Source: Bufo bufo
Taxonomy: Eukaryota; Chordata; Amphibia; Anura; Bufonidae
Length of the DNA stretch: 64,000 nucleotides
Reading direction: 5' to 3'
Assembly: GCF_905171765.1 (NCBI RefSeq)
Contig: NC_053392.1
Span: forward strand, 107,344,321-107,408,320
Shown here piece after piece: positions 1 to 10,990 of this stretch. Made by a program: the position numbers and the translations under genes. Each line of letters starts with the position of its first letter. The first letter of the stretch is position 1. Under the pieces are notes generated by a model, which was not told the origin of the DNA, did not search any database, and saw only the letters and a list, made by a program, of their open reading frames with translations.

Positions 1-410
1 TAGCTATAACATCTATTTTGGTACAAGGCCCATTTATAATGGTGCTGAATACTTTTTCCAATTACGGTACTACTGGACATATTCTTCTATCTGTCACAGT
101 AAGACATTTGTTATTGTGTTATCTGTAACAAAAACATGAGCATATTCTCACAAGTTTTTGGCTTATTTTTTCCTTTTCATACTACAGTTCTCTTGATTGA
201 TTCTTGGGACTGTTTTGTGTCCGTAGCTTTTATTGATGTCTCACTGTACAAAAAGCATCCATTATGAAGGCAGGAGATCGCACTCTTACTGTATCACACC
301 AGTGAAGCAGTATATTAATTAAAACTCACATAAATGTTCGTGTACAAGGACCATCCAATCCCTGTTCTTGAAATTGGTGGTGGTCCAAAAGAATAGGCAC
401 CTATCAATAA
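1..410. other. Unannotated AT-rich sequence
   Basis: I see no convincing coding frame, terminal repeat or RNA gene here. Confidence 0.5.
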
Positions 411-782
411 GTGCTGAGCGTCAGGGGCAATTTTCGAATTTGCGATATTTCGCGAATATTTGGGCGACTATTCGTCATATATTTGCAAATTCAAGAATTC
501 GTGATTTCCAGTCATTATTTTCTTGATTGCGAAAATCGGCAAATTTGCGATAAAAAAATAATATTTGATACGAAAATTTGCGATCAACACTACTCCTAAA
601 TGAGCCTTCTCATTGGCCCACAAGCAAGAAGCAGTGAGGGATCATGGATGCTTATGAAAAAAAAATATAGAAAATTCGCGATTACGAAAATATAGCACTA
701 TATTCTAGATATTCGCGAATTGTCGAAGTGCCAATATTCGCGATAAAAATTAGCGATTAGAATATTCGCAATCAACACTACT
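411..782. repeat. Foldback-type repeat with ends reading ATTCGCGATCAACACTA
   Basis: Two adjoining modules (about 411-592 and 600-782) both end in a variant of ATTCGCGATCAACACTA. They are rich in short inverted TTCGCGAA-like words. The first module matches about 2525-2685 and the second matches about 2780-2885, so this is one interspersed family present twice in the first 3 kb. The short ORFs inside follow the repeat pattern and I do not regard them as genes. The superfamily is unknown to me. Confidence 0.7.
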
Positions 783-1227
783 ATCAATTTAATTTTAGTG
801 GATTAGCAAGTCAAAAACGAAATGAGCACTTTGAAATGAGCACTTGGCACTTGTACATATTATAAATGCTATAATAACAAACTGGACAAAAACTGCATTG
901 GAAGAAACAAATACCTTCTAGACATAAAACTATGAAAATAATATACATGAATCCATTTGAGTCCTCATCGGAGGATTTAAGGAGAATCAGAGAGGCAAAC
1001 CTTAAATCAGTATTAGTGGAAAAAAAAAAATGATGAATTATATTCCTTCATATAATGTGAATGAACATAAAATATACTTCCTAATATTGGCCAATAATGA
1101 GATCTGGTTAAACTACCTCATTATCGTGAGATCGGAAGTTCGGGAAAAAATAGACTTAACATGACTTGATGAAATGAGGTGCATAAAAAGTTTACTCTAT
1201 TATAAAGGATATATACAAAGATAAAAA
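783..1227. other. Unannotated AT-rich sequence
   Basis: No gene or repeat boundary recognised. Confidence 0.5.
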
Positions 1228-1661
1228 TTAAAGGGTTTCTGTCACCTGAAAAATAGGTATTAAGCTGGCTGACATTAGCGATGTGCTAATGTCAGCTGAA
1301 CATAACTATATTCGTGCCATCTCACTGCCTGCTGCCGTTATTGAGAAAAAATAACTTTTATAATATGCTAATTAGCCTATAGCAATGCCCCCCCTGCTCC
1401 TAGAGGCTCCGTTCTCCCACCTCTGGCCACGCCCCGCTACACTAGATTGACAGGAGCAGGCATCATTGGTCTCCCACCTCCAGCCCTGTCTGCAGTGTAA
1501 ATCTCGCGCCGTTCAGTATTTGGCGCAGGTGCGGTGAGGAAGCTGGCAGCCGGCGAGCAGGCAGTGAGATGGCTCTAATATAGTTATGTTCAGCTGACAT
1601 TAGCATATCGTTAATGTCAGCCAGCTTAATACCCATTTTTCAGGTGACAGAAACCCTTTAA
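1228..1661. mobile_element. TTAA-flanked foldback MITE
   Basis: A 434-bp element flanked by TTAA on both sides. The left arm begins AAAGGGTTTCTGTCACC and the right arm is its reverse complement. The arms run for roughly 80 bp, with a GC-rich centre. There is no transposase. TTAA duplications are typical of piggyBac-type transposition, so it is probably a non-autonomous relative. Compare the elements at 7175-7552, 47869-48558 and 49161-50088. Confidence 0.85.
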
Positions 1662-2332
1662 GTAAAGTGACAGTCACTGAGTCAGCAGACGGATGGGCAG
1701 GCTCCATCGACCAGTGTCCAACATGGCACTCGGCCGACACCCATATGATACAAAGAGAGGTGATGGTAGCAAGACATCTTACCCTGGCGATGTTGTCAAT
1801 GGAGCCCTCCCATCTGTCCCAAAACGGAGTGTTTTCTAATCTCCTGGCCCCTCCTAGCCTCACCTAAAGGATAGTATGCTTGTACAGTTTCCTCATACTG
1901 CAGAAATGTAGCCAGGTATAAACATCACTAAACAACTTCATGAAGTTAAAGGGAAAGAACAAATTAAAAACCTTGCTTTACAACTACGGCACATGAAAAC
2001 TTTTTAACTATCTTTGTAGTGGTCATTAAAAACCTGACGTATAGATAGAGCCATCAGGTGCGCATTGACAGGGGGGTCCAACGGGTCTGGACCCCTCTAA
2101 AACCATTCATTTTTATTTATTTTTTTAAAATCAGGGCCGCACTACTGATCGCCACCGGCAGCGCGACCCTAGATCTAATTGTGGGCGGTGGCCGGGCAGT
2201 AGGAGATGAGTGCTTCCAAAGTGGAAGCGCTCATCTCCATATTCATCTGTATTGCCGTCCTCAGGACAGCGATACAGATGCCTGTGCTGCCGCGGGGCAG
2301 GGGAGAGAGAGGCATCTCCCTTCCCCGTTGTT
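1662..2332. other. Unannotated; partly GC-rich
   Basis: No gene recognised. The stretch from about 2058 to 2330 is GC-rich and leads into the palindromes downstream. Confidence 0.45.
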
Positions 2333-2370
2333 CTGATAGGCTGCAGGCACTAGTGCCTGCAGCCTATCAG
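2333..2370. repeat. Perfect 38-bp palindrome
   Basis: Sequence reads identically on both strands with no spacer, centred on ACTAGT. It may be the core of a foldback element. Confidence 0.9.
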
Positions 2371-2453
2371 AGGCCGGCTCAGGTGGCGTGATGACGTCAT
2401 TATTATCGCGCTGCCTGAGTCGGGCAGCATACAGCGTGCCACATCTTTTACTG

Positions 2454-2532
2454 GCACATTATAGGGGGCACCTGGTGACTAGTGATGAGCATGCCGCTCA
2501 TCACTAGTCACCAGGTGCCCCCTATAATGTGC
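2454..2532. repeat. Perfect 37-bp inverted repeat with 5-bp spacer
   Basis: The left arm 2454-2490 and right arm 2496-2532 are exact reverse complements separated by ATGCC. It lies 83 bp after the 38-bp palindrome and abuts the TTCGCGAA-type repeat. Confidence 0.9.
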
Positions 2533-2885
2533 AATATTCGTAAATTTTTGGCCGAATATTTGCCATAAATTCACAAATTCGAGAATTCGTGATCTCCAGT
2601 CATTATTTACTTGATTGCGAAAATCGGCAATGTAATATATTCATGATAAAAAAAATTCCGATTAGAATATTCGCGATCAACACTAAGGGTAGGCTACTTT
2701 CCTATTGGTTGCTAGGAATGTTGCTAAGTGCCGATATTCGCGAACAATAGGTGATTAGAATATTCGCGATCAACACTATTCGCGAATACGAATATATAGC
2801 ACCATATTCTAAATATTCTCGAATTCTCAAAGTGGCGATATTCGCGATTAAAATTTGTGATTCGAATATTCGCGATCAACACTAC
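2525..2885. repeat. Second cluster of ATTCGCGATCAACACTA repeats
   Basis: Three successive modules end near 2685, 2780 and 2885 with the same terminal word as 411-782. The first and third modules align with the two modules of the upstream copy. Confidence 0.7.
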
Positions 2886-3370
2886 TGGTGACACTAAGGG
2901 GGCATTTTCTACTGGCACATTTGGAAGGGGGGATGATTCTGGGGGCATTTCTTACTGGCCCATTTTGGGGGGCACTATGGGGGCATTTATGACTGGCCCA
3001 TTTTGGGAGGGGGCACTGTGGGGGTATTTATTACTGGCCCATTTTTGGGGGGCACTATGGGGGCATTTCTTACTGGCACATTATGGGGGGGCAGCTAGGG
3101 GCATTTCTTACTGGAACATTTTGAGCCGGGAGCACTATGGGGAATTTCTTATTGGCACATTATGGGGGGCACCATGGGGGAGAGGAGCACTATGGGGGCA
3201 TCTGGTAGCTCTAAAGGGAATTTTTTTTATTGGCACATTATGGGGGCACTATGGCATCTGGTAGCACTAAGGGGGCATTTTTTACTAGCACATTAAGTGA
3301 GGCACTTTAGAGGAGAGTGGCACTATGGGGCATATGGTGGCACTATAGGGGCATTATTTGGGGGCAAACA
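2885..3370. repeat. Degenerate GGGGGCATT/ACTGGC minisatellite
   Basis: Imperfect tandem units carry the words GGGGGCATTT, TTACTGGC and CACTATGG, with spacing of roughly 40-60 bp. The long plus-strand ORF over it (2857-3264) is a by-product of the repeat. Confidence 0.75.
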
Positions 3371-3389
3371 GTCTCTTAGGAATATGGAT

Positions 3390-4036
3390 GGTTAAATGTT
3401 GTAAATCCAGGTAACAGGCTGTATATGTGGCAATATCTCAGGCTATGGTAGAAGGTTGTGTACTCAGTGATATTTAGCTCTTTGCCTTGTTCTAATCTCA
3501 TTAAACTGTGGTTTAGGTCCTTATCTTCTACACACAAGTGCTACAACAGATGTCCTGTCCTTGAAGTAATGGTGAGGCTGCTGGGAGCTGATAAACCTTC
3601 ACCTTGGAACAAAGGTGCCTAAAACCTAGAATAATGGCTATTTTCCTTGCTTTGTCTTTTCACATAGCAATGATAAAAATCCACTTGGCACTCCGGAAGA
3701 GTAGATGGTAGAAGAATGCCTCACCTTTGCCTGTTTTCCTGTCTTGACACAGAGACAAAAGAATTGGCTCCTCTGGGCCGTAGAGCTGAGAGGAGAGGGG
3801 TACTCTCCTTCCCCCTGCTCCTCACTCCATCTCCTCCAACTTCAACTCCACCACACTAGTCACTAACTAGGCCTGAACTGTGGTATATATGCTGTGGTGC
3901 TATCCCCACCTAGTGGTGGAATAGGTGTAGTGCACCTAACAGCCTGTTAACAGGGATCTTTATACAAAAGTGCAATACAACATATAATATAACAAGATTT
4001 GCAGTGCCCACGTATAGGAGTGGGACGCTGCAGTGA
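3390..4036 (-). mobile_element. Divergent solo LTR related to the LTR at 7988
   Basis: On the minus strand, starting at about 4036, the sequence opens with GCAGCGTCCCACT and continues with GTGGGCACTGC. It later reaches AGGCCTAGTTAGT, in the same order as the LTR that begins at 7988. It is much more diverged. The far end is set only by loss of similarity. No internal region is attached. Confidence 0.5.
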
Positions 4037-4774
4037 CATCACTGGATGTAAGAGGTATGTGTTGCTATGGAGGAGAGGAGATTATCTGGCTCCTCCCCCT
4101 GACATTTGCAGAAGGAGGATTCAGAGCTCAGTGAGGACGGCCAAGGGGGGCAGCAGGCCATGGGCGGGTGATGGATGGTGGGGGGAACCAAAGGCCTTGA
4201 GCAGGATCTGGGGAGGGAGAATCTTCACACATCTGCATCCAATGCTAGCTTATGACAACTGCACTAACACTTCCTGAAACCCCTCCCTTGGTAGGAAACG
4301 GGACTGGCCCACTTCTGCCCAAAAGGGGGAGAATGGAATGGTAAGTTCCATTCTATCTAAAATTCTCTTCCATATACGCTGCCACCTTCTAGTTATCCAG
4401 GCATATTACATGTACAAAACAGTTTCATAGCAATATTGTCAATGCAGAGTGACAAAGGACCTGGAATCCATACACAGATGACCTTATGGTTAGCCCATTA
4501 GAGACAGTGGAAGGGTGTGGGAATGGTAATACCACTCTGGGGTATTACAGTAGCAACTGCCTGCCATTGGTCACTAACATTACATTTTCTGTCCACTAAT
4601 ATCCCTAAGGATGTTGTCACATATAGTTTTTTTTAAGCAGTTTTTAAAGACAATGCCAGAAGTGGATCCATTGGGAAGAAGTAGAATCCTGTCCTTTGTA
4701 TTTCTTATTCCTTTCTAACCCACATATCACTTTGGTTCAAAAAACTGGATCAAAATCTGCCACAAAAAGCTGTG
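4037..4774. other. Unannotated
   Basis: No gene or repeat boundary recognised. Confidence 0.45.
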
Positions 4775-5025
4775 AGTGACATCACCCTAAAAACTGGCCA
4801 TACACATTCAAAAGTGGTTGGCCAAACGATCATTCAGCCGACAGCAATCTCTCCCATTTTCCTCCCAGCTTTCATACACACACGTTCGACTCAGCCAAAT
4901 ATGTGTGTGTATTCTATGGGGAAAGCAGAGAAAGCCTCTGCCAGACAGTTCTAGTGGCGGCTTATCTCCCCGGAAAACAAATGGATAGGGCAAAAATATT
5001 CATTTCACCTAATCCTTGTCTCCTG
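4775..5025 (+). repeat. Interspersed repeat, copy 1
   Basis: It begins near AACTGGCCATACACATT and matches, in reverse orientation, 32275-32505. Shared landmarks are the GGCCATACACA end, the paired ATGTGTGT/ACACACA words and a GGAAAACAAA tail. Probably an old non-autonomous DNA transposon. Confidence 0.6.
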
Positions 5026-5251
5026 GACATCATCTGTGGGGGGAGAGTCAGATATTCACCACAAGTATAGTGTCACATCAGTAGAGTAGATACGGACAAG
5101 GACAGTGAGGCCCTGGACTGCAACTCTCCACTGTCCTTACCTACTTGAAGTACAAGTCCTAGATGGCTATACTGCAACTGGTCGATGGTCCCTATGCTAC
5201 TTACACTACATATATTAACTGACCTATAAGGGCATATACATCACAACATCT

Positions 5252-5452
5252 ACAATTGTCCAGCAATGAGACTAAAACCAAAGACCATTTATAAGCCAAA
5301 AAGTATATCTACCATACCAATGTCACTCATCCAACACATCAGGGGAAGTCTGTTGGCGAAACGCGTTGGGTGAGTGAGGGACACTGGTATGGTTGATATA
5401 CTTTTGGGCTTACACATGGTCTTTAGTTTTAGTCTCATTGCTGGACAATTGT
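5252..5452. repeat. 200-bp hairpin with a CGAAACG loop motif
   Basis: Arms from ACAATTGTCCAGCAATGAG outward are inverted over roughly 80-90 bp with few mismatches. The loop (about 5337-5367) holds an AAGTCTGTTGGCGAAACGCG element. That resembles the stem II plus GAAA side of a hammerhead ribozyme, but the CUGAUGA side is not intact. It may be a relic of a ribozyme-bearing retroelement. Confidence 0.55.
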
Positions 5453-5990
5453 TAAGACTTTTTTGTACTTGGGCCTATCTTTTGGTATTAGGCAGGTGTT
5501 ATTATAATACTATCTGGTGTTCGCCTTCTTCAGTGTGGATATAATTGTAGCTAGCCTTTTTCCAGTAGTTCCTTAATTATTTGATTCACTAGTGTTTTGT
5601 GGACTCTTTTCTATGCTTTTAATACAATGATGAAATAAATAATTATTATGGATTATGAATGATTTTGGGGTATACATACTTTTGTTGTAGAAGTTAAGTG
5701 CAGAGACAGACAAACAAACACAGACAGACAAACACAATACCAGAGTCATCAGAAATGGGTCAGAACCAGACAGGCTATGCAGTACCAGAATAGGAGACGG
5801 AGAGTGGTCAGAAGACAAGCCAAGGTCAGAAACACAGGATATCAATAAGTGAAACAGGAACAAGGAACCTAGCTAGTGAGCCAAACATGACTATCAGTGG
5901 CAATGATGTATGGCCAGGAAGGGATTTAACTAGAGCACCGAGTCCCTAGATCAGAACCTGATAGGTCCATGACTTGGCACTTAATTAGTC
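5453..5990. other. Mostly unannotated; possible old repeat near 5690-5990
   Basis: The stretch from about 5690, with short CAGACAAACA-like runs, looks like interspersed repeat DNA I associate with frogs. I cannot define its ends or class. Confidence 0.3.
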
Positions 5991-6334
5991 AGGGTCCATT
6001 CACACGTCCGTAATTTGGGTCCGCATTCGTTCCGCAATTTGCGGACCCATTCACTTTCAATGGGGCTGGAACGGATGCAAATCCACATTTCCTGGATCCG
6101 CATCCGTTTTTTTGGGATCCGCATGCGTTTTTTCGGGATCCGTTTTTTCGGGATCCGCAATTTCGTTCCTGGAAAAAATAAAACATGTCCTATTCTTGTC
6201 CGCAGTTGCGGACCAGAAAAGGCATTTTCTATTATAGTGTCTGTGATGTGCGGATCCGCAAATTGCGGATCGCACATTGCAGGTATCCGTGTTTTGCAGA
6301 TCCGCAAACACTTACGGACGTGTGAATGGACCCT
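5991..6334. mobile_element. Foldback MITE (AGGGTCCATTCACACGT ends)
   Basis: The left end AGGGTCCATTCACACGTCCG is matched by its reverse complement at 6315-6334. The interior is built of GGATCCGCAAATTGCGGA-like inverted words, so all strands yield spurious ORFs. Related copies are at 51291-51580 (different extreme ends, similar interior) and 58310-58553. No coding capacity. Confidence 0.85.
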
Positions 6335-7174
6335 TAGAAACACTAATGCACAGTAATAGAGCAACTGACCAATCAGCCCACTGCTAATCTCCCCCAGCAA
6401 CAAATCATTGCAACCTGTTACTAAGGATGTGGTCGCGTGACCAGGGGGCATGGCTTAACAGCGTGTCTCTCCCGACGTGGCCGTGCTGACGCTGAGGATC
6501 ACATTGCTGGAGGCGGGACAAGTAAATTTATTACATATAATGTGTACGGCCAGTTTTTGTCTTTATCAGTGGCATTTTTTTCCAAGGATTTTACTGTTTA
6601 GTACATCATTTAGACTGTTTCCTCAACTCAAGTACATGACCTTACAAGTATTCACATGAAACTTTACTTGGCATTTCTCCATCCAAGCCTCCAGGTTCCC
6701 CAAATCCCTCTGCAATTTTATATTCTCCTCCTTTGTGTTAAATGCTTTGCAGAGTCATTTGCAAATACTGAAATTCTACTCTGTAAGGCTTCTTTCACAT
6801 TAGCGTTAGGGTTGTCCAGCAGGGGAACTGCCTGCCGGATCTGTACTAACGCTAGCACACGTGTGCTGCCAGAAGTCTGCTCCGGCACGATTCACTATAA
6901 TGGGGAAGGGTCGGAGATGAGGCTGCAGTACGGCAAACATGCCGAGAGGCGCCCAGACAAACCTTTTAATAGTAACATAGCAACCAATTTTTGTAATGTC
7001 TCAGAAGATGAGAATATATAAAAAAAGGTACTCATATGCTTTAAGTTATAATAATTGATAACTTCAAAGTCATTATATTGTCATGATATTTATTCTACAT
7101 GGCAAAATCTTTAATATTATCTAAATGGCCTGAGTGGTATAACTGAAAATACGCCTTTAGTTAGGTTTTCAAGT
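6335..7174. other. Unannotated with old repeat fragments
   Basis: About 6650-6795 resembles a widespread anuran interspersed repeat that I recognise only from memory. About 6786-6915 begins like the outer end of a foldback MITE (AAGGCTTCTTTCACATTAGC) but has no matching opposite end. No gene seen. Confidence 0.35.
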
Positions 7175-7552
7175 TTAAAGGGAACCTGTCACCTCTACTA
7201 TGCTACCCTCACTGAGCGTTTCTAAATGTTCATTGTGTTACCCTAAACATATAAATGACACTTTTAATTTCATTTGCAGACGAATTCAATAAGTATTAGG
7301 CATTTTTGTACTTCCCGCCTTTTAGGCAAATTAACATAAGAGTCATATCTTACTTGTGTGACCAGAGAAGAGTCATATTTCCAAGCTCTGACTCATCTCA
7401 GGTTAATTTGCATATGTATCAAATCGTTTTTTTTTTACACAATAAAAGCACACAGAGCTATGGGGACTGGGTATTGCGGATGTGCTAGCGGCCATCTAGC
7501 AACCCATGTCCTCAGTTCTATACCCAAAATCCTGGTGACAGGTTCCCTTTAA
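7175..7552. mobile_element. TTAA-flanked foldback MITE
   Basis: TTAA is followed by AAGGGAACCTGTCACC on the left, with the reverse complement and TTAA on the right (7532-7552). The size is 378 bp and there is no transposase. The ends share the AAGGG...TGTCACC pattern of the 1228-1661 element, so the two probably used one transposase family. Confidence 0.85.
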
Positions 7553-7640
7553 GTGGCCAACTGGATCTAGACCTGGGACCAAGATGAGATATCAATGCTG
7601 GTAAAAATGCATTTATTCTTTTTTATTCTGCTTTAAAATC

Positions 7641-7860
7641 ATTATTCCTGTTAGAATTCAAAAATTAATTACTAGAAGTTCACAGTGAAGGCTCAGTTGG
7701 ATGTTACTAGTTGGGGGTATGGCCCTGCACAGTCTGACACTATCCAATCAGTGCTATCAGTGTCAGAATGTGCAGGGACACACACCCCTACTGGAAACAT
7801 CCAGCTGGAGCTTCATTCCAAACTGCTGGCAATTCATTCATAATATCTAACAGGAATAAT
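7641..7860. mobile_element. 220-bp foldback MITE
   Basis: The ends ATTATTCCTGTTAGA and TCTAACAGGAATAAT are exact reverse complements, and pairing continues inward with mismatches to a centre near 7750. Confidence 0.75.
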
Positions 7861-7987
7861 AAAGGAATGGCACAGCACAGAGTCATAAGAATAGTTGCTC
7901 CAGAATTGTTATTGCAAGAGGAATGCAAGTAGTTACTAAAACAGACATGTCAGGGAGGTGACATCTCCTCTTTAACTACTTCACTAC

Positions 7988-9112
7988 TGCAGCGTCCCAC
8001 TACGTGTGCGTGGGCACTGCTTAAAAGCACTTTTTACCTTGTCAATTGCATTATGTTGTATTGTGGTACTTTGTACTAATGTATCTGCAAAATCCCTGTT
8101 ACCAGGCAGATTAGGTGTAATTTATACATCCCACCACTAGATGAGGATAAAGCTTAGGTCTTAGATATATACCTAGGTCAGGCCTAGTTAGTCAGTTGAG
8201 ACCAGAGATCAGATCAGATCAGATTAAAAATGTAGTCAGAGTCTAGAGCAGATCTGAGGAAATCAGATTAGATTAGTGGGAGAAAATGTAGAGTGAAGAC
8301 TCCATGACACAGATTAGTGAGTGGAGCCAACTTCGCTAGGAGGTGATACTAAGATGTGAGGCGCAGAAGAGCATTTTCCTTCTGTGGCCGGACTATACAC
8401 TTGCATCCCTGACCAGTAGGAGAGAGTTTGCCTCCCTGGAATAGAAACAAGCTTCCTAAGGAATCATCGGTGATAAGAGCCATTATTGAGGGCCACAGAC
8501 ACCTTTGCGCATGGTGGAGGACTTATAGCTTCTGCCAGCCACACCATACTTCTGAGAGACAGATGAGTTTACCTGTCCCAATGTTCAGATTGTAGGGAAA
8601 AGACAAGGAATAGGACACAGCACATCAATAGGAACAAGGTACACCTAACCCACAGCTCCAAGTCAAGCCTAAAAAGACTAGAAACTGTGGATTTGCAGAA
8701 TCAACTCTGTTAACATCAAGAGACTGTATTTTGCACTGCTACCAACCAAAGTCATCAACAGTAAAAGTTGTGAGTTGCATCTTACCACTGTCTACCTCAT
8801 TATTACTACTAATGGTTGTACCACCATTAACGGTACTGGCGTCACGACAAAAACCATCAAGGGACTCAGCCGCAACAAGCACCGTAAGCACCCCTAACAT
8901 CAAGGGCACCTCAACCACCATCTTGGCTAATGGTTCCCTACCACAGAGCGTGCCCCGGAGGATTTCGTGCTGTCCACCTCAACACTGTGCTGCCAGCCCA
9001 GGGAGGCTTTCTGCTAACCGTGAGTAAACTGATGAACTGTGTGTTATATTTTGGCCCCTCATCGGTCCACCGTGCACCTGACGTGTTGCCCCTGCGCAAT
9101 TGGCTGGCTGTA
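7988..9112 (+). repeat. 5' LTR
   Basis: About 1125 bp, opening TGCAGCGTCCCAC. Relative to the 3' LTR it carries two small extra segments (near 8120-8145 and 8330-8340). Similarity to the 3' LTR stops at GGCTGGCTG, just before the primer-binding-like site. The inner end reads TA where the outer 3' LTR end reads CA. Confidence 0.85.
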
Positions 9113-9122
9113 TATCTTTTAT

Positions 9123-9140
9123 TGGCGTCACGAACAGGAT
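9123..9140 (+). promoter_or_regulatory. Putative tRNA primer-binding site
   Basis: TGGCGTCACGAACAGGAT lies about 10 bp inside the 5' LTR end. It starts with the TGG expected for a tRNA CCA tail and is followed by ATGAACCC, which resembles a T-arm complement. The tRNA is not identified; an arginine tRNA is a guess. Confidence 0.55.
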
Positions 9141-9283
9141 ATGAACCCTTGCGCCATATTTGAGAAACTGTCGCATGTGAATAAGCCCCTTTATTTGATT
9201 GAGAGACTTTTGCTTATTGTGCGCTGTTTTTGGGCTACAGAACTGTTTAAACTGCTTGAAAAGTATATGGAGGTGCTATACTA

Positions 9284-10812
9284 CACTGCGTGCAGAATTA
9301 TTAGGCAAATGAGTATTTTGACCACATCATCCTCTTTATGCATGTTGTCTTACTCCAAGCTGTATAGGCTCAAAAGCCTACTACCAATTAAGCATATTAG
9401 GTGATGTGCATCTCTGTAATGAGAAGGGGTGTGGTCTAATGACATCAACACCCTATATTAGGTGTGCATAATTATTAGGCAACTTCCTTTTCTTTGGCAA
9501 AATGGGTCAAAAGAAGGACTTGACAGGCTCAGAAAAGTCAAAAATAGTGAGATATCTTGCAGAGGGATGCAGCACTCTTAAAATTGCAAAGCTTCTGAAG
9601 CGTGATCATCGAACAATCAAGCGTTTCATTCAAAATAGTCAACAGGGTCGCAAGAAGCGTGTGGAAAAACCAAGGCGCAAAATAACTGCCCATGAACTGA
9701 GAAAAGTCAAGCGTGCAGCTGCCAAGATGCCACTTGCCACCAGTTTGGCCATATTTCAGAGCTGCAACATCACTGGAGTGCCCAAAAGCACAAGGTGTGC
9801 AATACTCAGAGACATGGCCAAGGTAAGAAAGGCTGAAAGACGACCACCACTGAACAAGACACACAAGCTGAAACGTCAAGACTGGGCCAAGAAATATCTC
9901 AAGACTGATTTTTCTAAGGTTTTATGGACTGATAAAATGAGAGTGAGTCTTGATGGGCCAGATGGATGGGCCCGTGGCTGGATTGGTAAAGGGCAGAGAG
10001 CTCCAGTCCGACTCAGACGCCAGCAAGGTGGAGGTGGAGTACTGGTTTGGGCTGGTATCATCAAAGATGAGCTTGTGGGGCCTTTTCGGGTTGAGGATGG
10101 AGTCAAGCTCAACTCCCAGTCCTACTGCCAGTTTCTGGAAGACACCTTCTTCAAGCAGTGGTACAGGAAGAAGTCTGCATCCTTCAAGAAAAACATGATT
10201 TTCATGCAGGACAATGCTCCATCACACGCGTCCAAGTAGAAGAAAATCTAATGACATGGCCTCCTTGTTCACCTGATCTGAACCCCATTGAGAACCTGTG
10301 GTCCATCATCAAATGTGAGATTTACAAGGAGGGAAAACAGTACACCTCTCTGAACAGTGTCTGGGAGGCTGTGGTTGCTGCTGCACGCAATGTTGATGGT
10401 GAACAGATCAAAACACTGACAGAATCCATGGATGGCAGGCTTTTGAGTGTCCTTGCAAAGAAAGGTGGCTATATTGGTCACTGATTTGTTTTTGTTTTGT
10501 TTTTGAATATCAGAAATGTATATTTGTGAATGTTGAGATGTTATATTGGTTTCACTGGTAAAAATAAATAATTGAAATGGGTATATATTTGTTTTTTGTT
10601 AAGTTGCCTAATAATTATGCACAGTAATAGTCACCTGCACACACAGATATCCCCCTAAAATAGCTAAAACTAAAAACAAACTAAAAACTACTTCCAAAAA
10701 TATTCAGCTTTGATATTAATGAGTTTTTTGGGTTCATTGAGAACATGGTTGTTGTTCAATAATAAAATGAATCCTCAAAAATACAACTTGCCTAATAATT
10801 CTGCACTCCCTG
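9284..10812 (+). mobile_element. DD37E Tc1/mariner transposon, copy 1 (deleted)
   Basis: TA-flanked (9282-9283 and 10813-10814), 1529 bp. The outer ends share GTGCAGAATTATTAGGCAA. Inner direct repeats of the same word (GTGCATAATTATTAGGCAA, near 9464-9485 and inverted at 10601-10622) give an IR/DR layout like that of Sleeping Beauty. It is near-identical to copy 2 at 14842-16404 and exactly 34 bp shorter. It sits in the internal region of the cold-shock LTR element. Confidence 0.95.
9502..10484 (+). pseudogene. Tc1/mariner transposase, broken by a 34-bp deletion
   Basis: The N-terminal helix-turn-helix region and first catalytic D (in LWTD) read in one frame to a stop just after SHASK at 10237-10239. 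The rest, including the catalytic E in NPIENLW, continues in another frame from about 10240. Compared with the intact copy, 34 bp are missing at this point. The residue after the first catalytic D is K instead of E. This copy cannot make a full transposase but keeps both ends, so it could be moved in trans. Confidence 0.95.
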
Positions 10813-10990
10813 TAGTCCCAAGCATAAAAATCTCAGTGTTAAAAATGCGAAAATCCAACATTTGTGTGTCACTACAACTGCTTGCTGTTAGTGAATAGAC
10901 TGTTTATATGCACTTAAGATGGCCGCCGGAGCTCTGGTTTGGAAAATAATACTGCGCCATCACTGTGGACAAGTTAGCGACACCCCCTGA

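Noticed and set aside
2857..3264. 135-codon ORF with repeated FWGALWG-like words
   Set aside because: It is the translation of the minisatellite at 2885-3370; reading frames follow the repeat units.
5981..6451. Several overlapping ORFs on both strands, up to 156 codons
   Set aside because: They overlie the foldback MITE 5991-6334, whose inverted words keep all frames open. No domain is present.
8731..9027. 98-codon ORF present in both LTRs
   Set aside because: It lies in the LTR, where coding is unusual. It is conserved between the two LTRs only because they are recent duplicates. No domain recognised.
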